A DNA stretch of 64,000 nt from Ectobius pallidus (lineage: Eukaryota; Arthropoda; Insecta; Blattodea; Ectobiidae). Shown here one piece after another: positions 34,851-45,990 of this stretch. Under the pieces are notes generated by a model. That model saw nothing but the letters and a program-made list of their open reading frames with translations, was not told the origin of the DNA and did not search any database. Position 1 is the first letter of the stretch; every line of letters begins with the position of its first letter. The stretch is taken from NCBI GenBank assembly GCA_964059195.1, contig CAXKWD010000006.1:18450629-18514628 (forward strand). Direction: 5' to 3'. The translations under genes and the position numbers were made by a program.

Positions 34851-36367
34851 TGTATGCCTACCTTGATACGTCATTCCTTGCGTGTCTGCGACCTCTGCCG
34901 ATTCACAAAACCAACATATTCTTGAATATTCACACTTTTGTTTATTATTCTTGTAATAGTTTAACACACACACAAAGAATAACATTCACAATATCATAAT
35001 ATTCACCACCCGCTTGAACGACACCACCGCCAAGACTCACTGACTCGATACTGAACTTCGATCGATAGCTTCACTGACAGAGCCGATAACTCAACTTCGA
35101 TTACATTGGATCATTGGGCCAGCGTTGAAAGTAAATTGTTTTCATGATCGGCTTACATACAATACACTGTATGATAATTAATAAGGCGGTAGTTTAGTAA
35201 GAGACAATAGATAACTAGGGTACTAAAGAAGATAAGGTTAAAACACTATTTCTTTTCACATCACCTATTCAGTCAGCAGTTACAATGTTGTCAGACCTGA
35301 TGCAATGTCGCTCTGCCTCACTAACAGTCAGTTTGGTTGGATCTTCGACGGCGCGAGACGTGTTTACGTGTGTGAGTTGCTCCTGTTGTGTGTGTTTAGT
35401 GAAGTGCGTGATTAATTTCAAGTAATTCTTCCTCAGTTTCATGAAAAAGGAGTCCTCTCTTCATTCCCCGATACGAGTAAGTAGGCTACATATTACACAT
35501 TACACACTGGAATGTACTGTGGTCACTTGTGTAGTAATCTTGCCGTCTGAAGAAGGATGTGAAAGTAAAGTTGTATTCTCTGCATTCTTTTAAGAAGGAT
35601 AATAAGATGATTCATGATACAGGGGTTATAGTAATGATGATAATATAGTGATTGATGATACAGGGATGATGACAAAGACTAAAGCATATTTGCCCAAAGC
35701 TCGATTTCAGCCATCTTGAGAAATAATTGAACCGAGTTATATATTGTGTAATATAACTAATCGAACACGTAACAATATTAATAATAATAACATGTCTTTA
35801 CAATTAAGGCAACGCCAATAAACATGATACGATAGTTATTAAAACAAAGTCAGCCGTAAAAAATTCGTTAACCCGAGTAAAATGGCCTCTTTGTCAGTTA
35901 TGAATAAAGGCACGAACAGCCCATAATACAAATCGTAGGCTTTGTAGACTTAAGCCGCACAGAATTTACATCATAAATCCAACAATTGGAAACCCGAAAC
36001 TGCAAAATAGGCCTACAAGAAAGTTATTAATTACCAACAAACATATATTACGATATGAAAATGCATTGTCCAAAATGTAACAATTTTATTCGGGATTGCT
36101 GAAAATAGTATTTTTCGGCCTAGGATTTTTACCCTTCGATGAAGTAGGCCTATAAGACGCTTTTACCTATATCTAAATATCAAATTTGTGTATATTTGTC
36201 CATGACGTTGTCTATTACCATGCTGTTTAACGACAATAAAATTTTATTATTATTATTATTATTATCTGTCAGGTGGTTGTTTAGATATTACTGACAAGCC
36301 ATACTTTAGACAGTTATACCTAAAAGGTGAAAGTGGATTTCCTACAACTACCAGGAAAGGCACATAC
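34851..36367. other. Non-coding with a CpG-rich patch and a LINE-like tail
   Basis: 35280-35420 is richer in CpG (around TTCGACGGCGCGAGACGTG) and has TCAGT motifs, so a promoter or first exon is possible but unproven. 36224-36266 reads AACGACAATAAAATTT followed by (ATT)n, like a plus-strand LINE 3' end without coding part. Confidence 0.35.
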
Positions 36368-37251
36368 AGTGTGTCCCACGCAAGAGTTGGCCAATCATGC
36401 GGGTTTCTGCGTCGCGCCGACTACAGCTCTAACTCCCGAGCGAGCGGGTGAAATATCTACGCTAATAAAGCCGCTATTGGCGTTATGATTCAGGTTCTCA
36501 CATTTACAGTTGGAATTACAATGAAAATAACCACGTACCTCATCATAAGAGATGTTGGAAATGTCCCCCTCTTGCATCAACACAACACTGGAACCTTTTT
36601 AAGAAATTTTCTTTCACGCGCATAAATTCAGCTTCCGAGATAGAAACACCGTGCTTTTGTTGGGAGAGAACTCGTCTTTTTTAAATCCACGAATCGTATC
36701 AAAATAAAATGAGGTAACTGATATAAGAACGTGCCAGAATGCTTATTTTAAATCAGTAGGCCTATTGCCAGATAAATCACATGTGTTTTTCTTTGTGAGA
36801 ACCTGAACCATTACACCATCAGCGGGCTTTATTAGCGTAGATATTTCACCCGTTTCCTTTGTAATCTACGGGAAGTTGACCTATACACTTTATTTTTCAA
36901 GTTTCTCCATAAATAATATTCACATACTGTTAGAAGAACTTAAAGACATAGGCCTATCACAAGAGAAATGAACTCTGTCTCGGAAGCTGAACTTATGCGC
37001 GTGAAAGAAAATTTCCTAAAAAAAGTGTCAGTGTTGTGTGGATGCAAGAGGAGAACATTTCCAACATTTCTTGTGATGAAGTACGTGTTTGTTTTCATTG
37101 TAATTTTAACTGTAAATGTGAGAACCTAAATCGTAACACCGATCGCGGCTTCATTAGCGTAGATATTTCACCCGATCGCTCGGGAGTTGGAGCTGTGCTC
37201 GCCGCGCCGCAGGAACCCGCGTCATTGGCCAACTCTTGCGTGGGACACACT
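36368..37251. mobile_element. Long inverted-repeat element
   Basis: Left arm 36368-36655 and right arm 36968-37251 are inverted copies (about 270-285 bp each). Ends: AGTGTGTCCCACGCAAGAG at 36368 and its complement finishing at 37251. The 310-bp centre contains a third, partial copy in right-arm orientation (about 36800-36860, TTATTAGCGTAGATATTTCA). No target duplication could be settled. Confidence 0.8.
36395..36583 (-). CDS. Arm-encoded short frame (left)
   Basis: 62 codons reading outward to the left end, with ISNISYDEV, FHCNSNCKCENLN and GFISVDISPARSG. The right arm encodes the same peptide type on the other strand. Conserved Cys residues (C-x4-C-x-C) are visible. Function unknown. It could be the remains of a transposase N-terminus or simply two similar DNA arms without indels. 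Confidence 0.2.
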   Translation of the reverse strand: MLMQEGDISNISYDEVRGYFHCNSNCKCENLNHNANSGFISVDISPARSGVRAVVGATQKPA

Positions 37252-37272
37252 CTATTAGAGAACAACAAATAG
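37036..37272 (+). CDS. Arm-encoded short frame (right)
   Basis: 78 codons, with ISNISCDEV, FHCNFNCKCENLN and GFISVDISPDRSG, running through the terminal repeat. Paralogue of the left-arm frame. Upstream in another frame lies SEAELMRVKENFLKK, also present in the left arm. Confidence 0.2.
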   Translation: MWMQEENISNISCDEVRVCFHCNFNCKCENLNRNTDRGFISVDISPDRSGVGAVLAAPQEPASLANSCVGHTLLENNK

Positions 37273-40156
37273 TGTAGAAAGATTTCATAAACAGTTAATG
37301 GTGAAACTTCCATTTTCCACGGTTCAAAGCCACATATTTGATTTTTCGTACACATACTCGTGATGTAACAGATATTGTTGTCAAGGAATTAAAGGAAATA
37401 CACTAGTAAAATCATTAATAATAAAATTGCATACTTCAAAATGAATAATGTCACACAATTTACAGTAAAATCTCTGATTAAAAAAATAAAAAGGAGCAAT
37501 GAAATATTCATAAAATTATTTCTCATTAGTTTTCATATATAGTATATATCTTTACTGGAAATGGAGAAAAAATAACATCCAGTTCTTGTCTAAAATTTTA
37601 AAACTCCTTGCCACCAAAACAAATGTTATTTTTTTTTAAAAAAAACTGTTGACTTTTTTAAAAAATCCTGTCAGCCATTTTGTTAGTCATACTTTGTAGA
37701 CCTTACATTAAAAATCACAGACTTTTTTCTTTAAATCTGTAAAACCCATTTAGTTCTGAATATATACACAAATAAAGTAAAAATAAAAAAATAAAAAAAC
37801 ATGGGAAATTGACTTTAAACCTTTCCATGATATGCCTATTTAAGTGAAAAATATGTAGCCTACATCCTGCCTCTTCAGAAGTACTCAGCCTTACAACTGA
37901 TGCATTTTAAAAATAACCCAACTTGAATATTACTTTTATTTACCTTAAAGATAATCTTCTCATGGAAGTTTTATTTTGTCAAAAAATAGCCTATTATTTT
38001 ATTTAAATCACTGAAATATGAACATTATTTTAATTAGGGAGACTTTAAAAGTCGCTGAAACTTAGAAATTATATACATTAAGATACAAATTTTTCTTTTT
38101 TTAAATAAAAAAAAACAAACAATGCTAATTTTGATAAAAATGGTGAACATTTCATTCATTATCTCCTTAAACTACTTTTATAGGCCTATAGCGAAGCCTT
38201 GTGCGAATATAGGAAAATATTTATTACAATTAAAATAAATCTTTAACAAGGAGGGATATCCTAACGAAAACTAGAAACCTATCACTTTTAAATGAAGAAA
38301 GAGATTTTTCTAATTATTGCCTTAAACTGGTTGGCAATACAATTCAGCGTAAGGTAGCTACTGTTTATTTTGTTGTGCCGGTTTTATCCATAATATTGTT
38401 AGTTCACTGGCAGAAGCTTTGCGCCTTGGAGCTACTACTGCTGCGATGTAAGCCATATATTTCTAAAATACATATTTATAAATAAAAAAGGGACACTTAC
38501 AGGCAATTTGCTGGAATATTTTGTATGCTTAATGTTTTATTTTTTGTAAACTTGCTATTCTAAGAACAAGGTTTCAAAGTGTTATTACAGTTGCATTATT
38601 TGTAATAACTGTAATAATAGTTAATCTGAGGCTTTCACTGTAATAATAATTGATAGCCATGCAAAAAGGCATCGTCAACATGAATATTATAATAATTAGG
38701 CCTATCATAAAGCAAATTCAGCCGTGAGAAATTCGTTCGCAGAGTGACGTGTTCTCTGTATCAGCCATGGATAGGCCTATATATGTTTTCAATCTATTTA
38801 TAGGTAAGTTACGAAGTTTTTCTTTAAAGTAGTGTATACCCCTAATGGTCGCTTGTTCCATAAACTTTCCATTCTAAGAACAGCGTTCTAATGTACCAAC
38901 TCATTCCTTGACATTCTTCACGGGAACTCGGTGGATTGCGGTCGCCGCGAAAGCTCTCTCATTCGCCGGTGACCGGAGTCTGCTACAGCCGGCTTTTCAA
39001 AATACATTATGAGAAGGTGGGCGTATGGTGTGCAGGCAGGCCCGATTTATAAATGGGCGGAATGGTTTCTTGCTCAGGGCGACAAACCTAGAAAGGGTGG
39101 CAATTTTTATGGGGGTTTTTCATAATTGAAAAATTAAAAACAGTACCTGCACTATTTGTAATTAGGGAATATTTGCCCGAATGTTGAAATTCTACCTAGA
39201 GTGTTTTTGATTTGGCCATTAACTGACTGTAGGCTGCTGTGGAATGAACTTTTTACGCTTTATTGAGAGTTACAATGTTAAGAGCTGAAAGAGATGAAAC
39301 ACTGGAAAATAAATTAAGTTACTTGATATTGTAGATTAATTTTCAGAGAAAATCCAAGAAAAAACATATAATATACTTTTCATCAATTGAATTTGAAAAA
39401 ATTAAACTTGCAGCTATCGGATAATGTTAGGCCTATATTGAATTTCATATTCTCATTGTGAATAATACATTAAAATATGTTTTTTGTTCCAAAATATTGT
39501 TTATAATTTAGGCCTACCTGTAATACAGTTTCATTAATATAATATTAGTTATTATGTTATATTATAATTATTATAATAATATTATTTTGCGTAATATGTT
39601 TAAAATTACCAAATACATTAAATATTTTGTAAAATTTCGACGATTGGCTGTATTAAATATTATAAATTTTTGAGTTTTCATAATTTTTGTAAATGAATTT
39701 ACAACTATAGCAATCAGGCATTTCTGCCAAAAGCCTATTAGGCCTACTTTTATTTTTTAAAAAGCCTTAATTTTTTTATGTTTAGCCCAGGTAGTGATTG
39801 GATTACTCGCAATATAACAAAATGCCATGGGAATACTATTCGCTGATAGTCGAACAAACCCAAACTTAACACTAGAACAATAAGTTTGGGAATAAAGTAT
39901 GACGTAGAGGCCGCCTACAAACCTCTATCGAAACTTAGACGTGGAATAGAAAACTTGAATCGAGATCCTTTATATTGTAACCAAGTTTAATTTATTTATT
40001 CACAAAATTACGTAATTAAGGTATTGTCCCCTAAAATATTTTTACACAGAAAATTAGGATATCATACAATTGTATACTACGTGAAATAGATTACACAACC
40101 CAACAAGAAAGAACTTTTTCTTTGGTATCTCATATTTTACCGGATTTTGGCTATAC
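37273..40156. other. Long AT-rich non-coding stretch
   Basis: No supported frame. TAGGCCTA palindromes are frequent (about 38182, 38698, 38769, 39428, 39510, 39738). A CpG-rich patch lies at 38920-39000. Confidence 0.5.
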
Positions 40157-40159
40157 TTA

Positions 40160-41486
40160 TGGCCGAGTGCACCAATCTCGGTATTCAGAATACCGCGGTA
40201 AAGTCGCTTAGTTTACCCTGGTAAAGTCTATTTTCGTTGCATCGTGCTCGGTTTCGACTTTTACCGCGGTAAGATGCAAATCGGCCGTAAAGGTGCTGTA
40301 AAGTGAGAAAACCGCTGTTTTCTTTCCAAGATGGAGATCAGCGTAATGTATCATATTTATGATATCTAGGCCAAAAGCTAATTGAATATAAAGAATAATG
40401 AGAGACAGGTGGGATCTATTTGAAGAATGAACGATGGTGCATATCTTTGCCAATACTGTGCTGTAACATCGATTGAAATTACCTTCCTTTCTTACCTCAA
40501 CTAAACCAGGTCCATCGAGTAGGCTAGTGGGCGTAACCACGATTAGTACGATTAGTACAGTATTTATGGTGTTTGAATTCAAACTTTCAATTCAGACGAC
40601 ATATATACGCAATATAATAATCCATTTTATCCTTATGAACATTTATTACTGAACAATAAGGCAAGAAATAAATGAAAATGAAAAACCTGTGGGCCTAGGC
40701 CAACTTTGCAATGAATGGCTACATTCATCACGATATAGCCTATGTACCGGTATATAGTGTATGTAGTCAATTTATCATACTTGCACACACACACGAACAT
40801 AATCATGGCTATGTAGATGATTTTGCACCTAAAATTTCCACTGGTCGAACGGGAATAAAAGTGAGGCTACGTCGAACTCAGAACAGAGATTTCATGGTGT
40901 TGCTTTGCCTTAGATTTCGCAGGTGTGAGAATTATTCTTTAAAACATAAATGTTATTTTATTGAAATGTACAGACAGGTGGGATCTATTTGAAGAATGAA
41001 CGATGGTACATATATTTGCAAATGTTGTATGTAACCTCGATTGAAATGACCTCATCCAAACCAGGTCCATCCAGTAGGCGTAATCAACTGATTTTCACGA
41101 TCGTTACAGTATCTATGGTGTTTGAATTCAAAGTCAGACATATATACCCAATATAATATTCCATTTTATCCTCACGAACATTTATTATTGAACAATAAGG
41201 CAAAAAATAAATGAAATTTGGCCTATAGACGAGCCACCGTGACTGGAAGACGTGCAGAGACCGAGCGAACCTAGCGGCCATGGAAGAAACCAACACAAAT
41301 CAACACAAACCAATACAACATTTCTCCATGGGATTTGCTTCATAGCAGAGTAACCGCGATATTTCCAAGCATTAGCAAACCGCGATATTTGAGCAATGGT
41401 GCACAGAGAATTTGAAAATACCCCGCTATTACGTTTACCGCGGTAACGAAACGGCTGAGAAAACCGGAGAATGGTGCACTCGGGCA
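40160..41486. mobile_element. PIF/Harbinger-like non-autonomous element (TTA TSD)
   Basis: The left end TGGCCGAGTGCACCAATCTC pairs with the right end (reversed TGCCCGAGTGCACCATTCTC). A TTA trinucleotide flanks both (40157-40159, 41487-41489), matching the 3-bp duplication of Harbinger elements. TACCGCGGTAA palindromes lie near both ends. 40403-40675 and 40972-41217 are direct repeats of each other. No transposase or Myb-like frame was found. Confidence 0.75.
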
Positions 41487-41489
41487 TTA

Positions 41490-42690
41490 GTGTGCTTGTT
41501 CTAAATACGTAAAGAGTTTCTCTCTACCAGCTCTACATTTACATAGATTCTATTCGTGAACTCTTTAGTCTAGCGAAACAAAATCTTGCTTGATAATATA
41601 GCTACTGAAGGTTCTTGACCATACTTTGGAAACGTAGGACGAAAACTGTACGAAGTACTGGATTTTTTTTGGCCCTCAAATTGACAACGACCGTACAATA
41701 TGTGTTACTATCAATTTTTTGACAGAGCCCATGTTATATTGTTAGTGTAATGTTAATGTAATGTTAGTGTGTTACTTTTTTCTTCACGTGATTTAGAAGC
41801 TACAAATATGCACTGTTTTTCATTTATATCAAACGTAAAATGGTATAATATGCATAATGGTAATACCATATCTCAAAAACTAAAGCTGGCAGGGCAAAAC
41901 TAATGACACATTTGGCATCAGCGACCCCAATATACCCAAGAATAAGTATAAATTCTAAGGCACCAAAATAGCTGTTGGTCTGTGTTATCAATATATTAAA
42001 AAGTTCAAAGAGTAAAAGGTACACATAAAACAATCAAGAATAATCTGAAATTATATACAAAATTGATCGTGTAAGGCAGAGAAGGAAATTAGGATATTGT
42101 TTCTCAGTATCAGAGATAAGCAATGCATTTTGGATCCGCAGAAACATGAAGCGAAAAGAAAACAGGATGCCCCCGGGTTTTCCACTCTTCCTTACATTTC
42201 TCCCCGTGCCATATCGTTCATCCTCGTCTTGTTTTATTATCTTATCGGAGCTTCAGTAATCAGCTTCTATGCAGTATACGTTCCCTCGCTTTTTATTGTT
42301 TTTCTCTTTCATCTCGCTGTGTCTGGGCCCAAGGCCCTGAAGCTATGTTACTACTTCTCCAATAAGCACTATACTTGCCCTGTTCTGAGAGCTCGTATCT
42401 TATTGCGCGTTAGAACTACACACTGGGGACAATACTCACGTTGTGTATGCGATTGAATTAAGCTGGTTCGAAGGGGCATTACTAGTAGCTTTGTGAGTAA
42501 TCTTGAAACGGATTGGAAATATAAACATTCCCACCAAGACGTCGGTTTCAATGACTTCAAGGAACTCTCATGGCAAACTAAAAAAAATAAACAACGCGTT
42601 TGGTTGTAATTGTGTAACAAACAGACGAAATGCCGAAGGATGGAATTAAAAGATGACTTTGTTTCTTTCGGACAATAAATATAGCGTTTT
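41490..42690. other. Non-coding, one unassigned frame
   Basis: A 119-codon plus frame at 42097-42456 has a hydrophobic middle (ISFILVLFYYLIGASVISFY) but no family signature and AT-driven composition. I do not regard it as a gene. Confidence 0.4.
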
Positions 42691-42703
42691 GTGAATACGT
42701 TCA

Positions 42704-43131
42704 GTCCACCGCAGTGGCGTAGAGGAGCGTTCCCTCCTCTCAAGCAGCGGTTCAAATCCTGGTTGTAGGTGGGTTTTTTCTGGGGGTTTTCCTCACCTGT
42801 GAGACAAATGTCGGGTAACTTTAGGCCCTTGTGGTCCCCAGATATCATCTGGTCGTCATTATCATCTTCATCCCATCCTCACCTTGTTGGGAGTGAGTGA
42901 GTGTGTGTGTGAATGGTGTGTCTCGTCCTATGTGTTTGTGTTGTCTCGGAGGTGGCTCCGGCTTTGAGCTGATCACTCAACCGGTCCTTGTCCTTGTCTG
43001 GTCAAAAAAGTATGTATGTTATCCATAGACATTCACTCTCCCGACAGGTCGCGGCCCTATAAGGCCCGGGCGGCTTGGGTCGCTTAATTCCTAAAAGGGA
43101 GAGGCAAATCTAAGAAAAAGAAGGAAAGAAA
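42704..43131 (+). repeat. SINE family S3 with 13-bp TSD
   Basis: Exact duplication GTGAATACGTTCA at 42691-42703 and 43132-43144. Head GTCCACCGCAGTGGCGTAGA with B box GCGGTTCAAATCCTGG, body shared with 31069-31492, and an (AAAG)-type tail. The frames read through it on the minus strand in both copies are not genes. Confidence 0.95.
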
Positions 43132-43371
43132 GTGAATACGTTCATGGTACGTTAGATAATTAGTTGGTACGGTTCTGCAGTATGGCAACAACGCAAGGGT
43201 GGCAATGATCTCCGACACATGTATAAACAAAGCTTAAGGCTTTACGACGGTAAAGATAATAACGTAACCTGTTTTATTAAGAGTATTTCACCCATGTCTT
43301 CTCTACCTGTTCTATACCTTGAGGAAGTATCGTTTTTTTTTCGACCTTGAAATTCCATATCGAGTTTTCTG

Positions 43372-43580
43372 TGTACATACATGTTTTGAGGTCTTCTGAA
43401 TGTAAAAATACGATTTCCAGAAAGATGTCAGTTTGTGTGGTATGTCTGTCAGTCGGTCCACTACCAGCAGAATAGCTCGAGAATGAGAAAAGTATCCGAA
43501 CGAGATTTTATATTTTGATGAGAGAGAAGACTGGCTAAAAGATTCTCTTACTCTTATACAACCACTTTTCGTATTATTTT
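43372..43580. repeat. Dispersed repeat E, copy 3
   Basis: Block order as in 20425-20790: TTTTGAGGTCTTCTGAATGT, ATTTCCAGAAAGATGTCAGT, GTCTGTCAGTC, AATAGCTCGAGAATGAG. More diverged than copies 1 and 2. Confidence 0.55.
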
Positions 43581-45143
43581 TTCTATATTGTTTCTTATTC
43601 GAAAACGTCTGTAACGACTTTCAGTATTTGACAAAACAAATTACTTATGCTAGGTAGCCTACAACAAATTTTATTAAAAACATAATTTCGCAGATATGCT
43701 GTCATCACTCAGTATGCGTGTGTGTTTGCATAAAGTTACACTCCCTGAAATACGACGTATTATTCTAGATCAGGGTTTATAGCGAGAAAGTTGTAATGCC
43801 TATATTGACTTATGTGAATTCGTAACATCACAATTTTCTCTTTTCAGCAGCGGTTGTCTATTTTCTATGTTTTCTCTTACATTTAATCCAATCTCTCGTC
43901 CAATTTGCTGCGTAGGCTATAACTTGTAAGTAGTTTTTTTTGGCAAACGCCAAAGAAAAATGGACACTTAGTTAAGTTATTAAATGGACACTTAAACAGT
44001 TTCCAATCACACATGGAAAGATTTAAAACAGATACGTAAACAAATTATATAAAACATTTCTAGTCAACATTATTTATGTTGTAAAAGATCCCTAAACTAA
44101 GTCAATACATAACACTTGCAGAGGTGACCTAGCACCATTGCATCTATCAATCTGCAAATGGGATGCATATGAAACGTTTTGGGGAAATCTTTAGTGCATC
44201 TCCGATGTGTTATTCTGTTTGAGTTATATTTCCATTAATGGAATTCATGACTTTGCAACTCTTGAAATGAATAGTTCTCATTTGTTTCAAAGCCTAAAAA
44301 GTGTAGAGGACTGAATGAAGGACAAAAAGTATGCGACAACCGCAGCGTTAAGATTAAAGTGAAATTCGCTGTCCTGCGGTAACAATTTATATTATACAAT
44401 AGATTGAAAATAGTTGCTATTTATGTATCAACTGCGCAAAATAATGCTTTAGGTGCATGCAACTTTTTTTTATAGTAAAAGCTCTCTTTATAGTCAGCCA
44501 TTACTTAACGTTATATTCATACAGCCTCCTGAATCGCAGAACAACAATGAACCGTACAAATAGGAAATGCGGTATAAATGCATAATAAATGAGTCGCTTG
44601 TTTATAAACAATAATGCAAACAAGCTAGTATTTATGAATAACTTGTAAAAATATGAGGGATAATACCGAGGAAATTTCAATCCTAGCCAGAAACATTGAA
44701 TTGGAGCTGCTGCCAGTTAAATCTCGGCAGCAGTAGTCTACGAGAAGGAATATAATATTATTGCTTTTAAATGCTGATGTATTCACGATAAGCATCACAG
44801 GATAAATAAGAATAATAAGTGATGTGAGCAATATTATTTTATTTTTATAAGAATTATAAAAGTACAAAAATACTGACAATTACGTTTTTAGACCTTCTTC
44901 CCTCCATCACTATAAAAAGGGGGCGTGGCGACTTCATGATATTGGAAGAGGGGCGCCAGGTAAGAAATGTTGGGAACCACTCATGTAATGTAATTGCCCG
45001 CAAGTAGTCTACGTTTTCTTTTTGGCAATAGTAATACGATAATATGCAATCTTGTAAAGCTGTTAGTAGCCTGGAATTGGAATATAAACATCTGAAGTAG
45101 GATAATTTTTTTCGAACACACTTTTATTATTCTCTTTTGAAGA

Positions 45144-45144
<1 letters not shown>
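43581..45144. other. Non-coding, nothing firm
   Basis: AT-rich. 44920-44982 ends in TGTTGGGAACCACTC, the complement of a hAT-like end (GAGTGGTTCCCAACA), but no partner end was found. Confidence 0.4.

Positions 45145-45190
<46 letters not shown>
45145..45190. repeat. (TA)n microsatellite
   Basis: About 22 uninterrupted TA units, immediately upstream of the LINE target duplication. Confidence 0.95.
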
Positions 45191-45191
<1 letters not shown>

Positions 45192-45204
45192 CATAAGGTC
45201 AATC

Positions 45205-45980
45205 TGCTAACTAATATTGTTCTGCTAACTGAAGATGAGGAAGACCTAAGTGAATTATTGAATGGTATGAATGGACTGTTAGAAAATAATTTTGGAGTGA
45301 AAATTAATAAAAACAAAACAAAAGTGATGAGATGCAGCAAGAATGCCATAAGCAACATGAAGAACATTAAACTCGGAAATGACAAAATACAGGAGGTGAA
45401 TGAATTCTGCTACTTGGGGAGCAAAATTACTAAAGATGGACGAAGCAAAGAAGATGTGAAAAGCAGGATATTACAAGCAAAAAGGGCTTTCTTTAACAAG
45501 AAAAGTCTATTGGTGTCAAATATTGACCTAAAAGAAAAAAAATTCTAAAGTTATATGTTTGGAGCATAACACTCTATGGCAGTGAGACGTGGACTTTAGG
45601 AAAAAAGTGAAAGGCATAAAATAGAAGCTTTTGAGATGTAGTGCTATAGACGAATGTTGAAAATCAGGTGGACTGACAGAATATCTAACGAAGAGGTCTT
45701 AGAAAGAATAGAGGAGCAAAGAAGTCTATGGACGACACTCATTAGAAGAAGGGCCAGACTAGTGGGGCACATTATGAGGCATCCAGGCTTGGTCAACACT
45801 ATGTTAGAAGGAACAATAGAGGGGAAAAATTGCAAGGGAAGACCGCGATTAGAATATGCAAAACAAATTATTGGCGATTTTGGATGTAAAAAATATGTAG
45901 ACATGAAGAGACTGGCTCAAGATAGGAAGAACTGGAGAATTGCATCAATCCAGTTGTAAAACTGATGACTACAGAGAGAG
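45205..45980 (+). mobile_element. 5'-truncated LINE with 10-bp TSD
   Basis: AAGGTCAATC occurs at 45195-45204 and 45981-45990, bracketing a LINE 3' fragment. The element begins in the RT catalytic region (NIVLLTEDEED, the stretch after the usual F-ADD box) and ends GACTACAGAGAGAG. Truncation plus duplication is the signature of target-primed insertion. Confidence 0.8.
45211..45959 (+). pseudogene. Reverse transcriptase C-terminal part, frameshifted
   Basis: Blocks seen: NFGVKINKNKTKVM, FCYLGSKITKDGRSKEDVKS and RILQAKRAFF in one frame to 45545. A broken YGSETWTL follows (about 45580-45600). Then come RRMLKIRWTDRISNEEVL, RRARLVGHIMRHPG and GRPRLEYAKQI from 45654 to 45959 in another frame. A relative of the element at 2091-3020 by the tail type, but clearly another subfamily. 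At least two breaks between 45540 and 45650. Confidence 0.8.
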
Positions 45981-45990
45981 AAGGTCAATC

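Noticed and set aside
36395..37272. Treating the two arm frames as a divergent pair of host genes
   Set aside because: They lie in inverted arms of one repeat and run into its termini.
40208..40992. Frames of 124 and 93 codons in the Harbinger-like element
   Set aside because: Not transposase-like, and the duplicated interior does not keep them.
42097..42456. 119-codon plus frame with hydrophobic middle
   Set aside because: No family resemblance. Hydrophobicity is typical of T-rich chance frames.
31058..42848. Similar minus-strand frames at 31058-31384 and 42369-42848
   Set aside because: They match each other only because both cross SINE S3 copies.
44920..44990. Possible hAT right end TTGGGAACCACTC
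   Set aside because: No matching left end or 8-bp duplication was found nearby.
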